A DNA stretch of 64,000 nucleotides from Nocardia sp. NBC_00416 (GCF_036032445.1 NZ_CP107932.1:1614501-1678500); one strand, 5' to 3'. Counted from the first letter of the stretch, positions 8,921-16,461 are shown. Translations and numbers: made by a program. Notes: a model not told the origin generated them from the letters alone.

Positions 8921-8953
8921 CTATCGCAGATAGTACGTTCTTATCTGCGGTAA
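8921..8953. other. loxP-like tyrosine recombinase core site (13-7-13)
   Basis: Left arm CTATCGCAGATAG (8921-8933), 7-base spacer TACGTTC (8934-8940), right arm TTATCTGCGGTAA (8941-8953), whose complement is TTACCGCAGATAA. The arms agree at 10 of 13 positions. This 13-7-13 geometry is that of tyrosine recombinase crossover sites such as loxP or the internal resolution site of TnpI-type Tn3 transposons. It sits upstream of the broken recombinase gene and directly beside a Tn3-like end repeat, as expected for a resolution site. Function is inferred from layout. Confidence 0.6.
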
Positions 8954-8956
8954 ATC

Positions 8957-8988
8957 CTTAGCGCGACTTTTCACGGATTTGGACTGAG
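8957..8988 (-). repeat. Tn3-type terminal repeat, degenerate copy
   Basis: Read on the minus strand, the inner end is AAAAGTCGCGCTAAG. The last 12 bases (AAGTCGCGCTAA and flanks) are shared with the repeat at 10361-10390, and the plus-strand text CTTAGCGCGACTTT is identical over 14 bases. Tn3-family ends run from GGGG outside to TAAG inside. Here the outer GGGG is absent, so this copy is decayed or rearranged. Both copies point the same way. Confidence 0.5.
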
Positions 8989-9137
8989 TCCGCGAAAGGC
9001 TGCACCTCACAACGACTCCCAAGGGACAATCAGTGCGCGGCCGACAACGTTCAGGAGAGCAGTTCGAGCCCGACAAGGGCCGCCCGCGCTCGGAAAATCG
9101 AATCTCCAGCGCTTCCTGCGGTGGGTAAGGTGGCGAC
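8989..9137 (+). promoter_or_regulatory. Upstream region of the EamA leader, candidate promoter
   Basis: No gene is seen here. The sequence GGAAAATCGAATC (9091-9103) is AT-rich against its surroundings. A -10-like TAAGGT lies at 9126-9131, which would place transcription start at about 9138, exactly on the GTG of the leader peptide, so that peptide could be translated leaderless. The -35 is not convincing. The AT-rich patch ahead of it would be compatible with a WhiB7-type promoter, but that is only a suggestion. Confidence 0.3.
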
Positions 9138-9176
9138 GTGCATCGACTCCTTATCCTTCCGCCGCCCCGCTCCTGA
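9138..9176 (+). CDS. Leader peptide of an attenuator, 12 residues
   Basis: GTG CAT CGA ... TCC TGA encodes MHRLLILPPPRS. Its last codons form the left arm of a terminator-like hairpin and its stop codon lies in the hairpin loop. Short leaders that end inside a terminator, with a Pro-Pro-Pro-Arg-Ser tail, are the pattern of ribosome-dependent attenuators ahead of antibiotic-response genes. A ribosome that slows on the Pro codons or stop would cover the left arm and let transcription continue. It precedes the EamA transporter by 120 bases. The peptide is too short for homology; the call rests on its arrangement. Confidence 0.55.
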   Translation: MHRLLILPPPRS

Positions 9177-9192
9177 GCGGGGCGGATTTTCG
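9162..9192 (+). terminator. Attenuator hairpin upstream of the EamA transporter
   Basis: Left arm CCGCCCCGCTC (9162-9172), two-base loop, right arm GAGCGGGGCGG (9175-9185), a perfect 11-base stem, then ATTTTCG. This is an intrinsic-terminator shape placed inside the 5' leader rather than after a gene. The left arm is the end of the leader-peptide frame. Confidence 0.65.
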
Positions 9193-9296
9193 AGCGCGTT
9201 GAGCCGAGCACGGCCAGCGTGCGGTTCTCACGCGGGTGAGTTGAGCCAGCCCCGCTTCCGCGACCCATTCCTTTCGTCGCAGGAGCGCGAATTCTT

Positions 9297-10214
9297 ATGC
9301 ATACATCATTGGCGGCTGCACACCGCCGATCCAATACCGGACTGGCGTGCCTGGTCACTTCCGGAGTGCTGTGGGGAACCGGCGGGCTGTTCGGGAGCCT
9401 GCTCACCACTATCGTGGGCCTCTCGCCGCTCGCGGTCGCGGCCTATCGGCTCCTCCTCGGTGGTGTGATCATCGCTGTCTTCTTAATACTGGCGAGACGA
9501 CCGCTACCCCGAGGGCGTGCAGCATGGACTCGTCTCGTCCTGATCGCGGGGTTATCCGCGCTGTTCCAGGGCTGCTACTTCGGCGCGGTGCGGCTGACCT
9601 CTGTCAGTCTGGCCACCCTGATCACGATCGCAGCGGGCCCAGTGCTCATGCTGGCGATAGAGCGGATCACGGGTCGATGCAAGGTCAACCGCTGGATGAT
9701 CGCCACGATCGTCCTGTCGCTGGCCGGCCTCGCACTGCTAGTGGGACTGCCCTCGGGCGGATTCGCCGTGACCGCTCTGTTCGGCAGTGCGGGCTTGTCG
9801 CTGCTTGCCGCGGCCGGGTTCGTGGCCGTGACACTGTTGGGCGCTCGCCCGGTACACGCGTTGGATGATCTCACGACGATCGGGATCAGCTTCACCATCG
9901 GTGGCTTATTCCTGGCGCCGGTCGTGGAGATGACGACCGGCTTGGCGTTTCATCCCAGCCTTGCCGCACTCGGGCTGCTCCTGGGCCTGGCCACGGCCCC
10001 GACAGCAGTTGCGTACACGCTATATTTCCGAGGTCTTCGCAGCGTCAGCGCCACGGTCGCGACGATCGTCACGCTATTAGAACCGCTGACGGCCGCTGTT
10101 CTCGGCGCGTTCTTGCTCGGGGATCAACTCGGCATCACGGGTATGACGGGCGCGCTCATGTTGGCCGCGGCGGTCGTTGTCGCTCCGAAAGCACACCCAT
10201 CCATGGCGAACTGA
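9297..10214 (+). CDS. EamA/DMT-family transporter (drug/metabolite exporter)
   Basis: 305 residues with about ten membrane segments in two EamA repeats. The first spans roughly residues 15-145 (CLVTSGVLWGTGGLFGSLLT, LSPLAVAAYRLLLGGVIIAV), the second about 155-300 (PTAVAYTLYFRGLRSVSATV, TLLEPLTAAVLGAFLLGDQL). The second shows the family pattern of a YxxLxxxS/T-like helix followed by L-E-P-x-x-A-x-x-L. ATG 9297 follows AGGAG. Codons are visibly less GC-biased than in neighbours (TTATCC, AGT, CTA, ATA). The gene sits between two similarly oriented Tn3-like end repeats, so it is probably acquired cargo. The attenuator ahead of it suggests induction by translation inhibitors and a possible resistance role; the substrate is unknown. 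Confidence 0.88.
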   Translation: MHTSLAAAHRRSNTGLACLVTSGVLWGTGGLFGSLLTTIVGLSPLAVAAYRLLLGGVIIAVFLILARRPLPRGRAAWTRLVLIAGLSALFQGCYFGAVRLTSVSLATLITIAAGPVLMLAIERITGRCKVNRWMIATIVLSLAGLALLVGLPSGGFAVTALFGSAGLSLLAAAGFVAVTLLGARPVHALDDLTTIGISFTIGGLFLAPVVEMTTGLAFHPSLAALGLLLGLATAPTAVAYTLYFRGLRSVSATVATIVTLLEPLTAAVLGAFLLGDQLGITGMTGALMLAAAVVVAPKAHPSMAN

Positions 10215-10216
10215 TC

Positions 10217-10255
10217 AGGTTCCGCTGCCCCTATCTGGTCGAGGCAGCGGAACCT
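10217..10255 (+). terminator. Terminator hairpin after the EamA gene
   Basis: Arms AGGTTCCGCTGCC (10217-10229) and GGCAGCGGAACCT (10243-10255) form a perfect 13-base stem with a 13-base loop, starting 3 bases after the transporter stop codon. No T-run follows, as is common for actinobacterial terminators. Confidence 0.7.
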
Positions 10256-10360
10256 CAGGCCATCCCTCAACCGACAGGATCGGAACGCCTCGCTGCGTCC
10301 GCGTCAGCCGCATACACGACCGGAAGACCAACCGGAGAATTCGCTGGTTCAAAGAAGCTT

Positions 10361-10390
10361 CTTAGCGCGACTTTCCCGTCACTGGACCCC
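10361..10390 (-). repeat. Tn3-type terminal inverted repeat, right end of the element
   Basis: Read on the minus strand it begins GGGGTCCAGTGACGGG and ends GTCGCGCTAAG. GGGGTC outside, a central AGTG..GG.AAA block and TAAG inside are the features of Tn3-family ends (compare the Tn3 end, which starts GGGGTCTGACGC and ends GTTAAG). The outer edge at 10390 abuts sequence that resumes the cyclohydrolase-like reading frame, so this marks the true right boundary of the insertion. Confidence 0.65.
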
Positions 10391-10391
10391 A

Positions 10392-10514
10392 AGTGCCTTC
10401 CCCGAGCCGCTGCACACCGAGCCACTGAGCGAACGCGCCGCCGACTATCTCGACGCCAAACGCCGACACCGCGGGCACTGGATCCCGGCAACCGATCCGG
10501 GACACACGCACTGA
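10392..10514 (+). pseudogene. Probable 3' remnant of the cyclohydrolase II-like gene
   Basis: Directly outside the transposon end a frame reads SAFPEPLHTEPLSERAADY then LDAKRRHRGHWIPATDPGHTH and a TGA at 10512-10514. It has no start. An SERAxxYLxAKRxxxGHW tail fits my recollection of actinobacterial GTP cyclohydrolase II paralogues, and its position straight after the Tn3 end makes it the expected 3' part of the gene broken at 7942. The middle of the gene, about 60 residues, is lost. The link is inferred from position and tail character. Confidence 0.5.
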
Positions 10515-10678
10515 AGCGAGCCGCAACACACCGGCGAGGTCACGGATCCGTCCACCCCGGCAGAACCACCACACCGGCGCGCCACCCCCGCTACCATTGG
10601 TGATCCACATCACTATGCACCGGACCGTCCCCGACGGCGCGCGTGTCCGCGGCACACCGAAGCACCCGGGATCCGATC

Positions 10679-12505
10679 ATGACCACAGATACCGCCTACC
10701 GGCATCAGACGGGCACACTCGTCCACACACTGCCCGCGGCATTCCAGCAAACCCTGACCCTGCGCCCCGACGCCGTCGCCCTGCGCACCGTCGGCGGCAC
10801 CCGGGAGATCACCTGGCGCGAATACGGTGAACACGTACGCATACTCGCCGCGGGCCTATCCGCCCTCGGCGCCCGACGCGGCGACACCCTCGGCGTCATG
10901 CTCACCAACCGCCCCGAATTCAACCTCCTCGACACCGCCGCCCTGCACATCGGCGCCACCCCGTTCTCCGTCTACAACACCAGCTCGCCCGAGCAGATCG
11001 CACACACCTTCACCAACGCGGGAAACAAGATCGTCATCACCGAACAGCGGTTCCTCGACACCATCCACGCCGCAGGCGTGCCCATCGAACACCTCGTCGT
11101 CGTCGACGGCCCCGCCGAAGGCGCAAAAACCCTCACCGACCTCGAAAACGAATCCGACCCCGAATTCGATTTCGACGCCGCCTGGCAGGCCGTCGACCCC
11201 GACGACCTCGTCACCCTCATCTACACCTCCGGTACCACCGGACCTTCCAAAGGCGTAGAACTCACCCACCGCAACGTGCTCGCCCAACTCACCGCGCTCA
11301 ACAGCGGACCCATGAACGTCGGACTCGACGATCGCGCACTGTCCTACCTACCCGCCGCCCACGTCGCCGACCGGATCTCCGGGCACGCCATCAACCTCGT
11401 CACCGGCATCCAGATCACCACCGTTCCCGACCCCCGAGAAGTCGCCGCCGCCCTACCGGACGCCCGGCCCACTGTGTTCTTCGGAGTCCCCCGCGTCTGG
11501 CAGAAGATCAAAGGCGGCGTCGAAGCGAAACTGTCCGCCGAAACCGGCGCCAAGAAAGCCCTCGCCGACTGGGCCGTCGCCACCGGGATCGCCGCCGCCA
11601 GAGCCGATCTCAACGGCACCGGACACGGCCCACTGCTGACCCTCCAGCACCGCGTCGCCGAGAAACTGTTACTCGCGAAACTGCGCGCCGCCCTCGGACT
11701 CGACCAACTCCGCGTCGCCTCCTCCGGCGCCGCGCCCATCCCAGCGGAAACACTCGAATTCTTCCTCGGACTCGGCTTCTGCGTCTCCGAAGTGTGGGGA
11801 ATGTCGGAAACCAGCGGCGTCGCCACCTTCACCGAACTCGACCGGCCCCGGCCCGGTTCCGTCGGCCGCCCCGTCGACGGAGTCGAACTCCGTCTCGCCG
11901 ACGACGGCGAAGTACTCGTACGCGGCGACATCGTCACCCACGGATATCGCGCAATGCCCGAGAAAACGGCGGAAGCCCTCGATTCCGAGGGTTGGCTGCA
12001 CACCGGCGACATCGGTGCACTCGACGACGACGGCTACCTCCGGATCATCGACCGCAAAAAAGAACTCATCATCACCGAGAGCGGTAAGAACATCGCCCCC
12101 AGCAATATCGAGAACGCGGTCAAGGCGGTGTCCTCACTCGTCGGACAGGTGGTCGCGATCGGCGAAGCCGCCCCCTACATCAGCGCACTCATCGTGCTCG
12201 ACCCCGACATGGCCGCCGTACGGGCAAAGGAGATCGATGCCGCCGCCGATACCGCGACCCTCGCCAGGCACCCCCGGATCATCGACGACATCCGCACCGC
12301 CGTCCGCGCCGGGAACCGGAAACTGTCGCGCATCGAACAGATCAAACGGTTCGCGATCGTCGACACCGCCTGGGAACCCGGCGGCGACGAACTCACCCTG
12401 AAGATGTCTCTCAAACGAGTACCGATCGCCGCCAAGTACGCGGAGCTGATCACAGCCCTCTACGCGGACCCGCCACCGGACGACATCATCGACGTCCGGG
12501 GCTGA
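10679..12505 (+). CDS. Long-chain fatty acid-CoA ligase (FadD-type AMP-forming)
   Basis: 608 residues. Activates a fatty acid to acyl-AMP and then acyl-CoA in the cytoplasm or at the membrane face. The P-loop YTSGTTGPSKG is at 182-192; further along are VWGMSETSG, the GWLHTGDIG motif and the hinge DRKKELIITESGKNIAPSNIE. ATG 10679 was chosen over the in-frame upstream codons because family members start shortly before the LVHTLPAAFQQTLTLRPDAVA segment. The closest type seems to be the actinobacterial long-chain ligases with a FACL15-like layout rather than FAAL enzymes, since no FAAL insertion is obvious. It lies alone between the transposon scar and a strong bidirectional terminator, not beside the polyketide synthase. 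Confidence 0.93.
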   Translation: MTTDTAYRHQTGTLVHTLPAAFQQTLTLRPDAVALRTVGGTREITWREYGEHVRILAAGLSALGARRGDTLGVMLTNRPEFNLLDTAALHIGATPFSVYNTSSPEQIAHTFTNAGNKIVITEQRFLDTIHAAGVPIEHLVVVDGPAEGAKTLTDLENESDPEFDFDAAWQAVDPDDLVTLIYTSGTTGPSKGVELTHRNVLAQLTALNSGPMNVGLDDRALSYLPAAHVADRISGHAINLVTGIQITTVPDPREVAAALPDARPTVFFGVPRVWQKIKGGVEAKLSAETGAKKALADWAVATGIAAARADLNGTGHGPLLTLQHRVAEKLLLAKLRAALGLDQLRVASSGAAPIPAETLEFFLGLGFCVSEVWGMSETSGVATFTELDRPRPGSVGRPVDGVELRLADDGEVLVRGDIVTHGYRAMPEKTAEALDSEGWLHTGDIGALDDDGYLRIIDRKKELIITESGKNIAPSNIENAVKAVSSLVGQVVAIGEAAPYISALIVLDPDMAAVRAKEIDAAADTATLARHPRIIDDIRTAVRAGNRKLSRIEQIKRFAIVDTAWEPGGDELTLKMSLKRVPIAAKYAELITALYADPPPDDIIDVRG

Positions 12506-12525
12506 CGCCTCGGGAACCACCACAA

Positions 12526-12565
12526 ACAGGGCGTGGCCCCGGCAGCTGCCGGGGCCACGCCCTGT
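12526..12565. terminator. Strong bidirectional terminator
   Basis: A perfect 40-base palindrome whose left half includes GGGCGTGGCCCCGGCA and whose right half is its complement. It lies between the convergent fadD-type gene (ends 12505) and the PEBP gene (ends 12573) and would fold as a 19-20 base stem on either strand. Confidence 0.85.
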
Positions 12566-12572
12566 CCGGAAT

Positions 12573-13100
12573 TCACTTCTGCTCGTAAGTACCCACCAGA
12601 ACCGCCCGCGCCAGCGTGTGCGAGAACAGGTTGAACCCGAGGAAGGCCGGTGACGCCTCCGGCGGAACACCCAGCGAATCCACATCCACCGCGTGCACCA
12701 CGATGAAATAGCGGTGCGGGCCGTGACCCGCAGGCGGCGCCGCACCCACAAAACCAGCGAAACCACCGTCGTTGCGCAGCGTCACCGCACCTGTCGGCAA
12801 CTGACCACCCTCACTACCGGCACCCGCCGGCAGCTCGGTCACCGACACCGGAATATCGGCCACCGCCCAATGCCAGAAACCGGAAGCCGTCGGCGCGTCC
12901 GGGTCGTAAACCGTCACCGCGAAACTCTTGGTGCCGGCCGGGAAACCCGACCAGCTCAGCTGCGGCGAGACATCCTTGCCGCCCGCGCCGAACACACCGC
13001 TCACCTGATCGTTGCCCAACGGCGCACCATCGGATAGATCGGCGGATGTCAGGGTGAACGACGGCACCGAGGGCAGCGCGTCATAAGGGTTGTCGGCCAT
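12573..13100 (-). CDS. YbhB/YbcL-type phosphatidylethanolamine-binding protein
   Basis: 175 residues. The PEBP fold is recognisable by [59 protein letters not shown] and the C-terminal [16 protein letters not shown]. The DPDAPT and GPHRY motifs line the anion pocket. Bacterial members are ligand-binding proteins of uncertain role; the M. tuberculosis orthologue is Rv2140c (TB18.6). No signal peptide is present, so it is cytoplasmic. It lies downstream of the M20 peptidase gene on the same strand with a 21-base gap, so the two are probably co-transcribed. Confidence 0.93.
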   Translation of the reverse strand: MADNPYDALPSVPSFTLTSADLSDGAPLGNDQVSGVFGAGGKDVSPQLSWSGFPAGTKSFAVTVYDPDAPTASGFWHWAVADIPVSVTELPAGAGSEGGQLPTGAVTLRNDGGFAGFVGAAPPAGHGPHRYFIVVHAVDVDSLGVPPEASPAFLGFNLFSHTLARAVLVGTYEQK

Positions 13101-13121
13101 GTTCTCCTCTTTCGAATCGGA

Positions 13122-14480
13122 TCAGCTGTGCAACAAAAAGTGTTCCAGTACGCCGGTGCCGAATTCGAGCGCGTCGATCGGAACCCGTTCGTCGACACCG
13201 TGGAACAGGGCCGCGAAATCCAGCTCCGGCGGCAACCGCAGCGGCGCGAACCCGAAACACCGGATACCCAGATGCGCGAAAGCCTTCGCGTCCGTGCCTC
13301 CGGATAGCATGTACGGGACCGTGCGCCCCTGCGGATCGTGCGCCAGGATCGCATCGTTCATGGCGTCCACGAGGTGACCGTCGAAAGTCGTTTCGTAGGA
13401 GTCGAGTTTGGTGATCCACTCCCGCTCCACATCCGGGCCGATGAGCTCGTCGACCTCGCGCTCGAACTCGGCCTGCCGGCCCGGCACCACCCGGCAGTCC
13501 ACCACCGCCTCCGCGGTCTGCGGGATGACGTTCGCCTTGTATCCGGCGTTCAACATGGTCGGGTTCGCGGTGTCGCGCAGTGTCGCCCCGATGATCCGGG
13601 AGATGGACCCGAGTTTCGCCAGCGTGCCCTCGATATCAGGGCTGCTCGGATCGAACACCAGCCCGGACTCCTCCGATACCGCGGCCAGGAACTCGGCCAC
13701 CGAGTCGGAGAGCACCAGCGGGAACGTATGCGTGCCCAGTCGCGCCACCGCCGCGGCCAGGATCGTCACCGCGTTGTCCTCGTGCAGGAACGAACCGTGG
13801 CCCGCCCGTGCCTTCGCCCGCAGCCGCATCCAGCCCAGGCCCTTCTCCGCGGTCTCCACCAGATAGAGCCGCCGCTCGGTGCCGTCCGGCCGCGGGACCG
13901 TCAGTGAGAAACCGCCGACCTCCCCCACCGCCTCGGTCACGCCCTCGAACAGGTCCGGCCGGTTCTCCACCAGCCACTGAGATCCCCACTTCCCGCCGTT
14001 CTCTTCGTCGGCGAGGAAGGCGAACACCAGGTCCCGCGGCGGCACGGTGCCCTCGATCTTGAACTGGCGGGCCACCGCCAGCATCATCCCGACCATATCC
14101 TTCATATCGATCGCGCCCCGGCCCCAGACATAACCGTCCTGCACGGCGCCGGAGAACGGATGCACGCTCCAGTCCGCCGCCTCGGCCGGCACCACATCGA
14201 GATGCCCGTGCATCAGCAGCGCCCCGCGGCTGGAATCCGCCCCCGCCAGCCGCGCGAACACGTTCCCGCGGCCCGGCGCCCCGGACTCCACGTACTCCGT
14301 CGTGTATCCGGCTTCCTCCAACTGCTGCGCGACCCACTCGGCACACTCACGCTCACCCTTGGTGGTCGCCAGATCGCCGGTATTGGATGTATCGAAGCGA
14401 ATCAGCGTACTGACCAGCTCCACCACCTCCGCCACGGCACGAGAACGAGGGGAACCCGAGTTATCACCTGTTGCGGCCAC
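13122..14480 (-). CDS. M20 family metallopeptidase (DapE/ArgE-like)
   Basis: 452 residues. Zinc ligands and catalytic residues are visible: MHGHLDVVP (His93, Asp95), GRGAIDMKD (Asp125 bridging), ADEENGG (Glu159 catalytic, Glu160 ligand), and a C-terminal GGTDAKAFAHLGIRCFGFAP containing the late part of the site. A dimerisation domain occupies roughly 215-330. It cleaves an amide or peptide bond of a small substrate. M. tuberculosis Rv2141c is annotated dapE2, but true succinyl-diaminopimelate activity is unproven, so I leave the symbol blank. It heads an operon with the PEBP gene. Confidence 0.92.
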   Translation of the reverse strand: MAATGDNSGSPRSRAVAEVVELVSTLIRFDTSNTGDLATTKGERECAEWVAQQLEEAGYTTEYVESGAPGRGNVFARLAGADSSRGALLMHGHLDVVPAEAADWSVHPFSGAVQDGYVWGRGAIDMKDMVGMMLAVARQFKIEGTVPPRDLVFAFLADEENGGKWGSQWLVENRPDLFEGVTEAVGEVGGFSLTVPRPDGTERRLYLVETAEKGLGWMRLRAKARAGHGSFLHEDNAVTILAAAVARLGTHTFPLVLSDSVAEFLAAVSEESGLVFDPSSPDIEGTLAKLGSISRIIGATLRDTANPTMLNAGYKANVIPQTAEAVVDCRVVPGRQAEFEREVDELIGPDVEREWITKLDSYETTFDGHLVDAMNDAILAHDPQGRTVPYMLSGGTDAKAFAHLGIRCFGFAPLRLPPELDFAALFHGVDERVPIDALEFGTGVLEHFLLHS

Positions 14481-14776
14481 GCCCCTTTCCTACCATCTTC
14501 GGGGTCTTTGTTTCCTTTTGGCGCGGTTGGACAAGTGCGATTCATGGTTAGATGCGCATATCTACGTAAGGTGATTGTTTAGCTACCTCGGGATCTGGGC
14601 TGTTTGTTGACCTGGCGATATCTTCGACGAAGAGCCCCGGAGCTCTTCCAGGAAACCCGGCTCGGAAAGTACGGGAGCAACCCACTGGTGCATACGATCT
14701 CGGAGAGGGAAACCGCTCCCCTACCCCACCGCCGCGACAGCGTCCCCCAGCAGTCCGGGCCGATCGACACCCGGAA
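14481..14776. other. Intergenic region, no gene seen
   Basis: Holds the promoter of the M20 gene (minus) and the 3' flank of the XRE regulator gene. It is relatively AT-rich at 14530-14580 (GTTAGATGCGCATATCTACG). No reading frame with a ribosome-binding site is convincing, and no clear terminator hairpin was found. Confidence 0.5.
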
Positions 14777-15670
14777 CTATTCGGCGGGCAACTCGGAGAG
14801 GACCTTGCGCAGGTAATCCCGACTCTCGCCGGGAGTGAGGGCGATGACGCTGAGTTTGTTCATCACTGTCATGTACACCTCCACCTCCTGCTTCTTCTCC
14901 AGGTAGTGCGAGGTGGTGAGCTGCTCCATGTAGACCATGTCCGGCAGCTCGGGCTCCGGGAACCGGAGAATGCTGAACGAACCGCCGGCCGCGGGATGGC
15001 CGCCCACGTAATACGGCAGGACCTGGATCTTCACATTCGGCCGGTCGGACACCGCGATGAGATGTTCGATCTGGTCACGCAACTCCGGATAGCCGCCCAC
15101 CGGGCGGCGCAGTGCGTTCTCGTCCACTACCGCCCACAGGGTCGGCGCCGTGGCACGGCTCAGGATGTCCTGACGGCGTATCCGCATACCGACACGCCGC
15201 TCGGTCTCGTCGTCGTTGCCCAGCGTGATCACCGAGCGGGCATAAGCCTTCGTCTGCAGCAGACCCGGCACGAACTGCGCCTCATAGGTACGGATGGTGG
15301 TCGCGGCCTGCTCCAGACCGAGATAGGTTTCGAACCAGTTCGGCAGCACATCGTTGAACGGCTGCCACCACCCCGGATCGTTCGCCTTCTTCATCAGGTC
15401 CAGATAGACGGCAAGCTCACCGGGATCATCGACTCCGTACAGTTTCAGCAGATCCAGCAGGTCCCGTTCCCGGAACCGGGTACGGCCCAGCTCGAGCCGA
15501 CTGATCTTGGCATGCGAACCACGGATGTGATCACCGGCGTCCTCACGGCTGATACCGCACGCCTCGCGTAACCGCCGCAGTCTGCTGCCGAGCGAGATAC
15601 GCAATACGGTCGGCCCACGATCGGCATCCGCCTGATCCGGGATATCGGAATCGTCGTGCTCGTTTGTCAT
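14777..15670 (-). CDS. XRE-family regulator with DUF5753 sensor domain
   Basis: 297 residues from ATG 15670 (AGAGG upstream). The helix-turn-helix covers about residues 25-85 (LGSRLRRLREACGISREDAG, GSHAKISRLELGRTRFRERDL). The rest is DUF5753, seen as WFETYLGLEQAATTIRTYEA, FVPGLLQTKAYARSVI and PELPDMVYMEQLTTSHYLEK. These proteins are common in Streptomyces and Nocardia, usually paired with a small DUF397 protein and linked to development or stress. No DUF397 gene is next to this one. It diverges from a poorly supported reading frame at 15973 and a flavin-type gene at 16462. Confidence 0.93.
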   Translation of the reverse strand: MTNEHDDSDIPDQADADRGPTVLRISLGSRLRRLREACGISREDAGDHIRGSHAKISRLELGRTRFRERDLLDLLKLYGVDDPGELAVYLDLMKKANDPGWWQPFNDVLPNWFETYLGLEQAATTIRTYEAQFVPGLLQTKAYARSVITLGNDDETERRVGMRIRRQDILSRATAPTLWAVVDENALRRPVGGYPELRDQIEHLIAVSDRPNVKIQVLPYYVGGHPAAGGSFSILRFPEPELPDMVYMEQLTTSHYLEKKQEVEVYMTVMNKLSVIALTPGESRDYLRKVLSELPAE

Positions 15671-15972
15671 GATCGCCTCTGGCCAGTTCGTGCTGTGCTG
15701 CATCGTACGGCGCCCGCCACCGACGAACCGCACCGGTCGGCAGGCGATCCTACTCTCCGGTAAGCGCGATTTCCGGCAACGCGCTCACCTCGGCCGGGGC
15801 CGGCAGTCGAGCGGCAACCGGCTGCCGCGGGCATGCGAATCGAATCCTACAGTGCCGCTTGCTCGTAGCTTCTTGCTGTTTGCGCGCGGTATCAGCTTCC
15901 CTTGCGTAAACTCCCTCACGACACGACGTCCGGCCTCACCTACCACCGCGAAGACCTGGGGAGACGACACCG
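15671..15972. promoter_or_regulatory. Divergent promoter region of the XRE regulator
   Basis: 302 bases without a supported gene. The stretch 15840-15915 is less GC-rich (CTTGCTGTTTGCGCGCGG, CCCTTGCGTAAACTCC) and probably contains promoter elements for one or both directions. No clear dyad was identified. Confidence 0.35.
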
Positions 15973-16380
15973 ATGAGGGCATCGGCAGACGGAGCGGATA
16001 CCACTGGAGTGTCTCCCAGCGTACCGCGCGCCCCCTCGGATGGCGATGAGATTGCGGCCGGTTCATCCGACTTCCGCGAGATCCCCAGCTATCGCGCCGT
16101 AACCGTGCTCGATCGTAAGCCCTTGCCCGACAACACTTTAGCGCCCACCGGCCCGGCGGTCCCGACCCACCTCGCCCGGCAACGGACCGCTATGGTTGTC
16201 GCAGCTATCCGGAACCGGCCGCCCTCGGGCACCGCGGTTTCGCATCATGTGCTCGACGAACAGGACACAGCCGGGATCATGCGTCACCCACTACCGCCGT
16301 ACGAGGTATCTCGCGGCCGGTGCCGCCCCCGCGCCCCGCGCGAGCCGGAGCGGACGGTTTCCGCAGTCCATCCTCATTGA
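15973..16380 (+). CDS. Possible hypothetical protein, 135 residues
   Basis: Weakly supported. ATG 15973 follows GGGGAG at about 9 bases. The product has no recognised motif: residues 1-35 are Ser/Ala/Asp-rich, 36-60 read REIPSYRAVTVLDRKPLPDN, and the C-terminal 40 residues are Arg/Pro-rich, which may be out-of-frame character. Third-codon GC is lower than in sure genes nearby (several TTA, GTT, ACT codons). It is divergent from the XRE/DUF5753 gene, where small partner proteins are often found, but it is not a DUF397 protein. It could be noncoding. Confidence 0.3.
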   Translation: MRASADGADTTGVSPSVPRAPSDGDEIAAGSSDFREIPSYRAVTVLDRKPLPDNTLAPTGPAVPTHLARQRTAMVVAAIRNRPPSGTAVSHHVLDEQDTAGIMRHPLPPYEVSRGRCRPRAPREPERTVSAVHPH

Positions 16381-16461
16381 AGCCCTCCGGAGCGCGGCCG
16401 GTAGCCGAAACCCCGGAGATGAACCCGATCCCGTAGACCGAGAGCAAGTGGAGGCCCCCGA

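Noticed and set aside
8957..10374. Direct repeats of 14 bases as phage attachment sites (attL/attR)
   Set aside because: The extended sequences fit Tn3-type ends (GGGG outside, TAAG inside) and there is no intact integrase or tRNA target.
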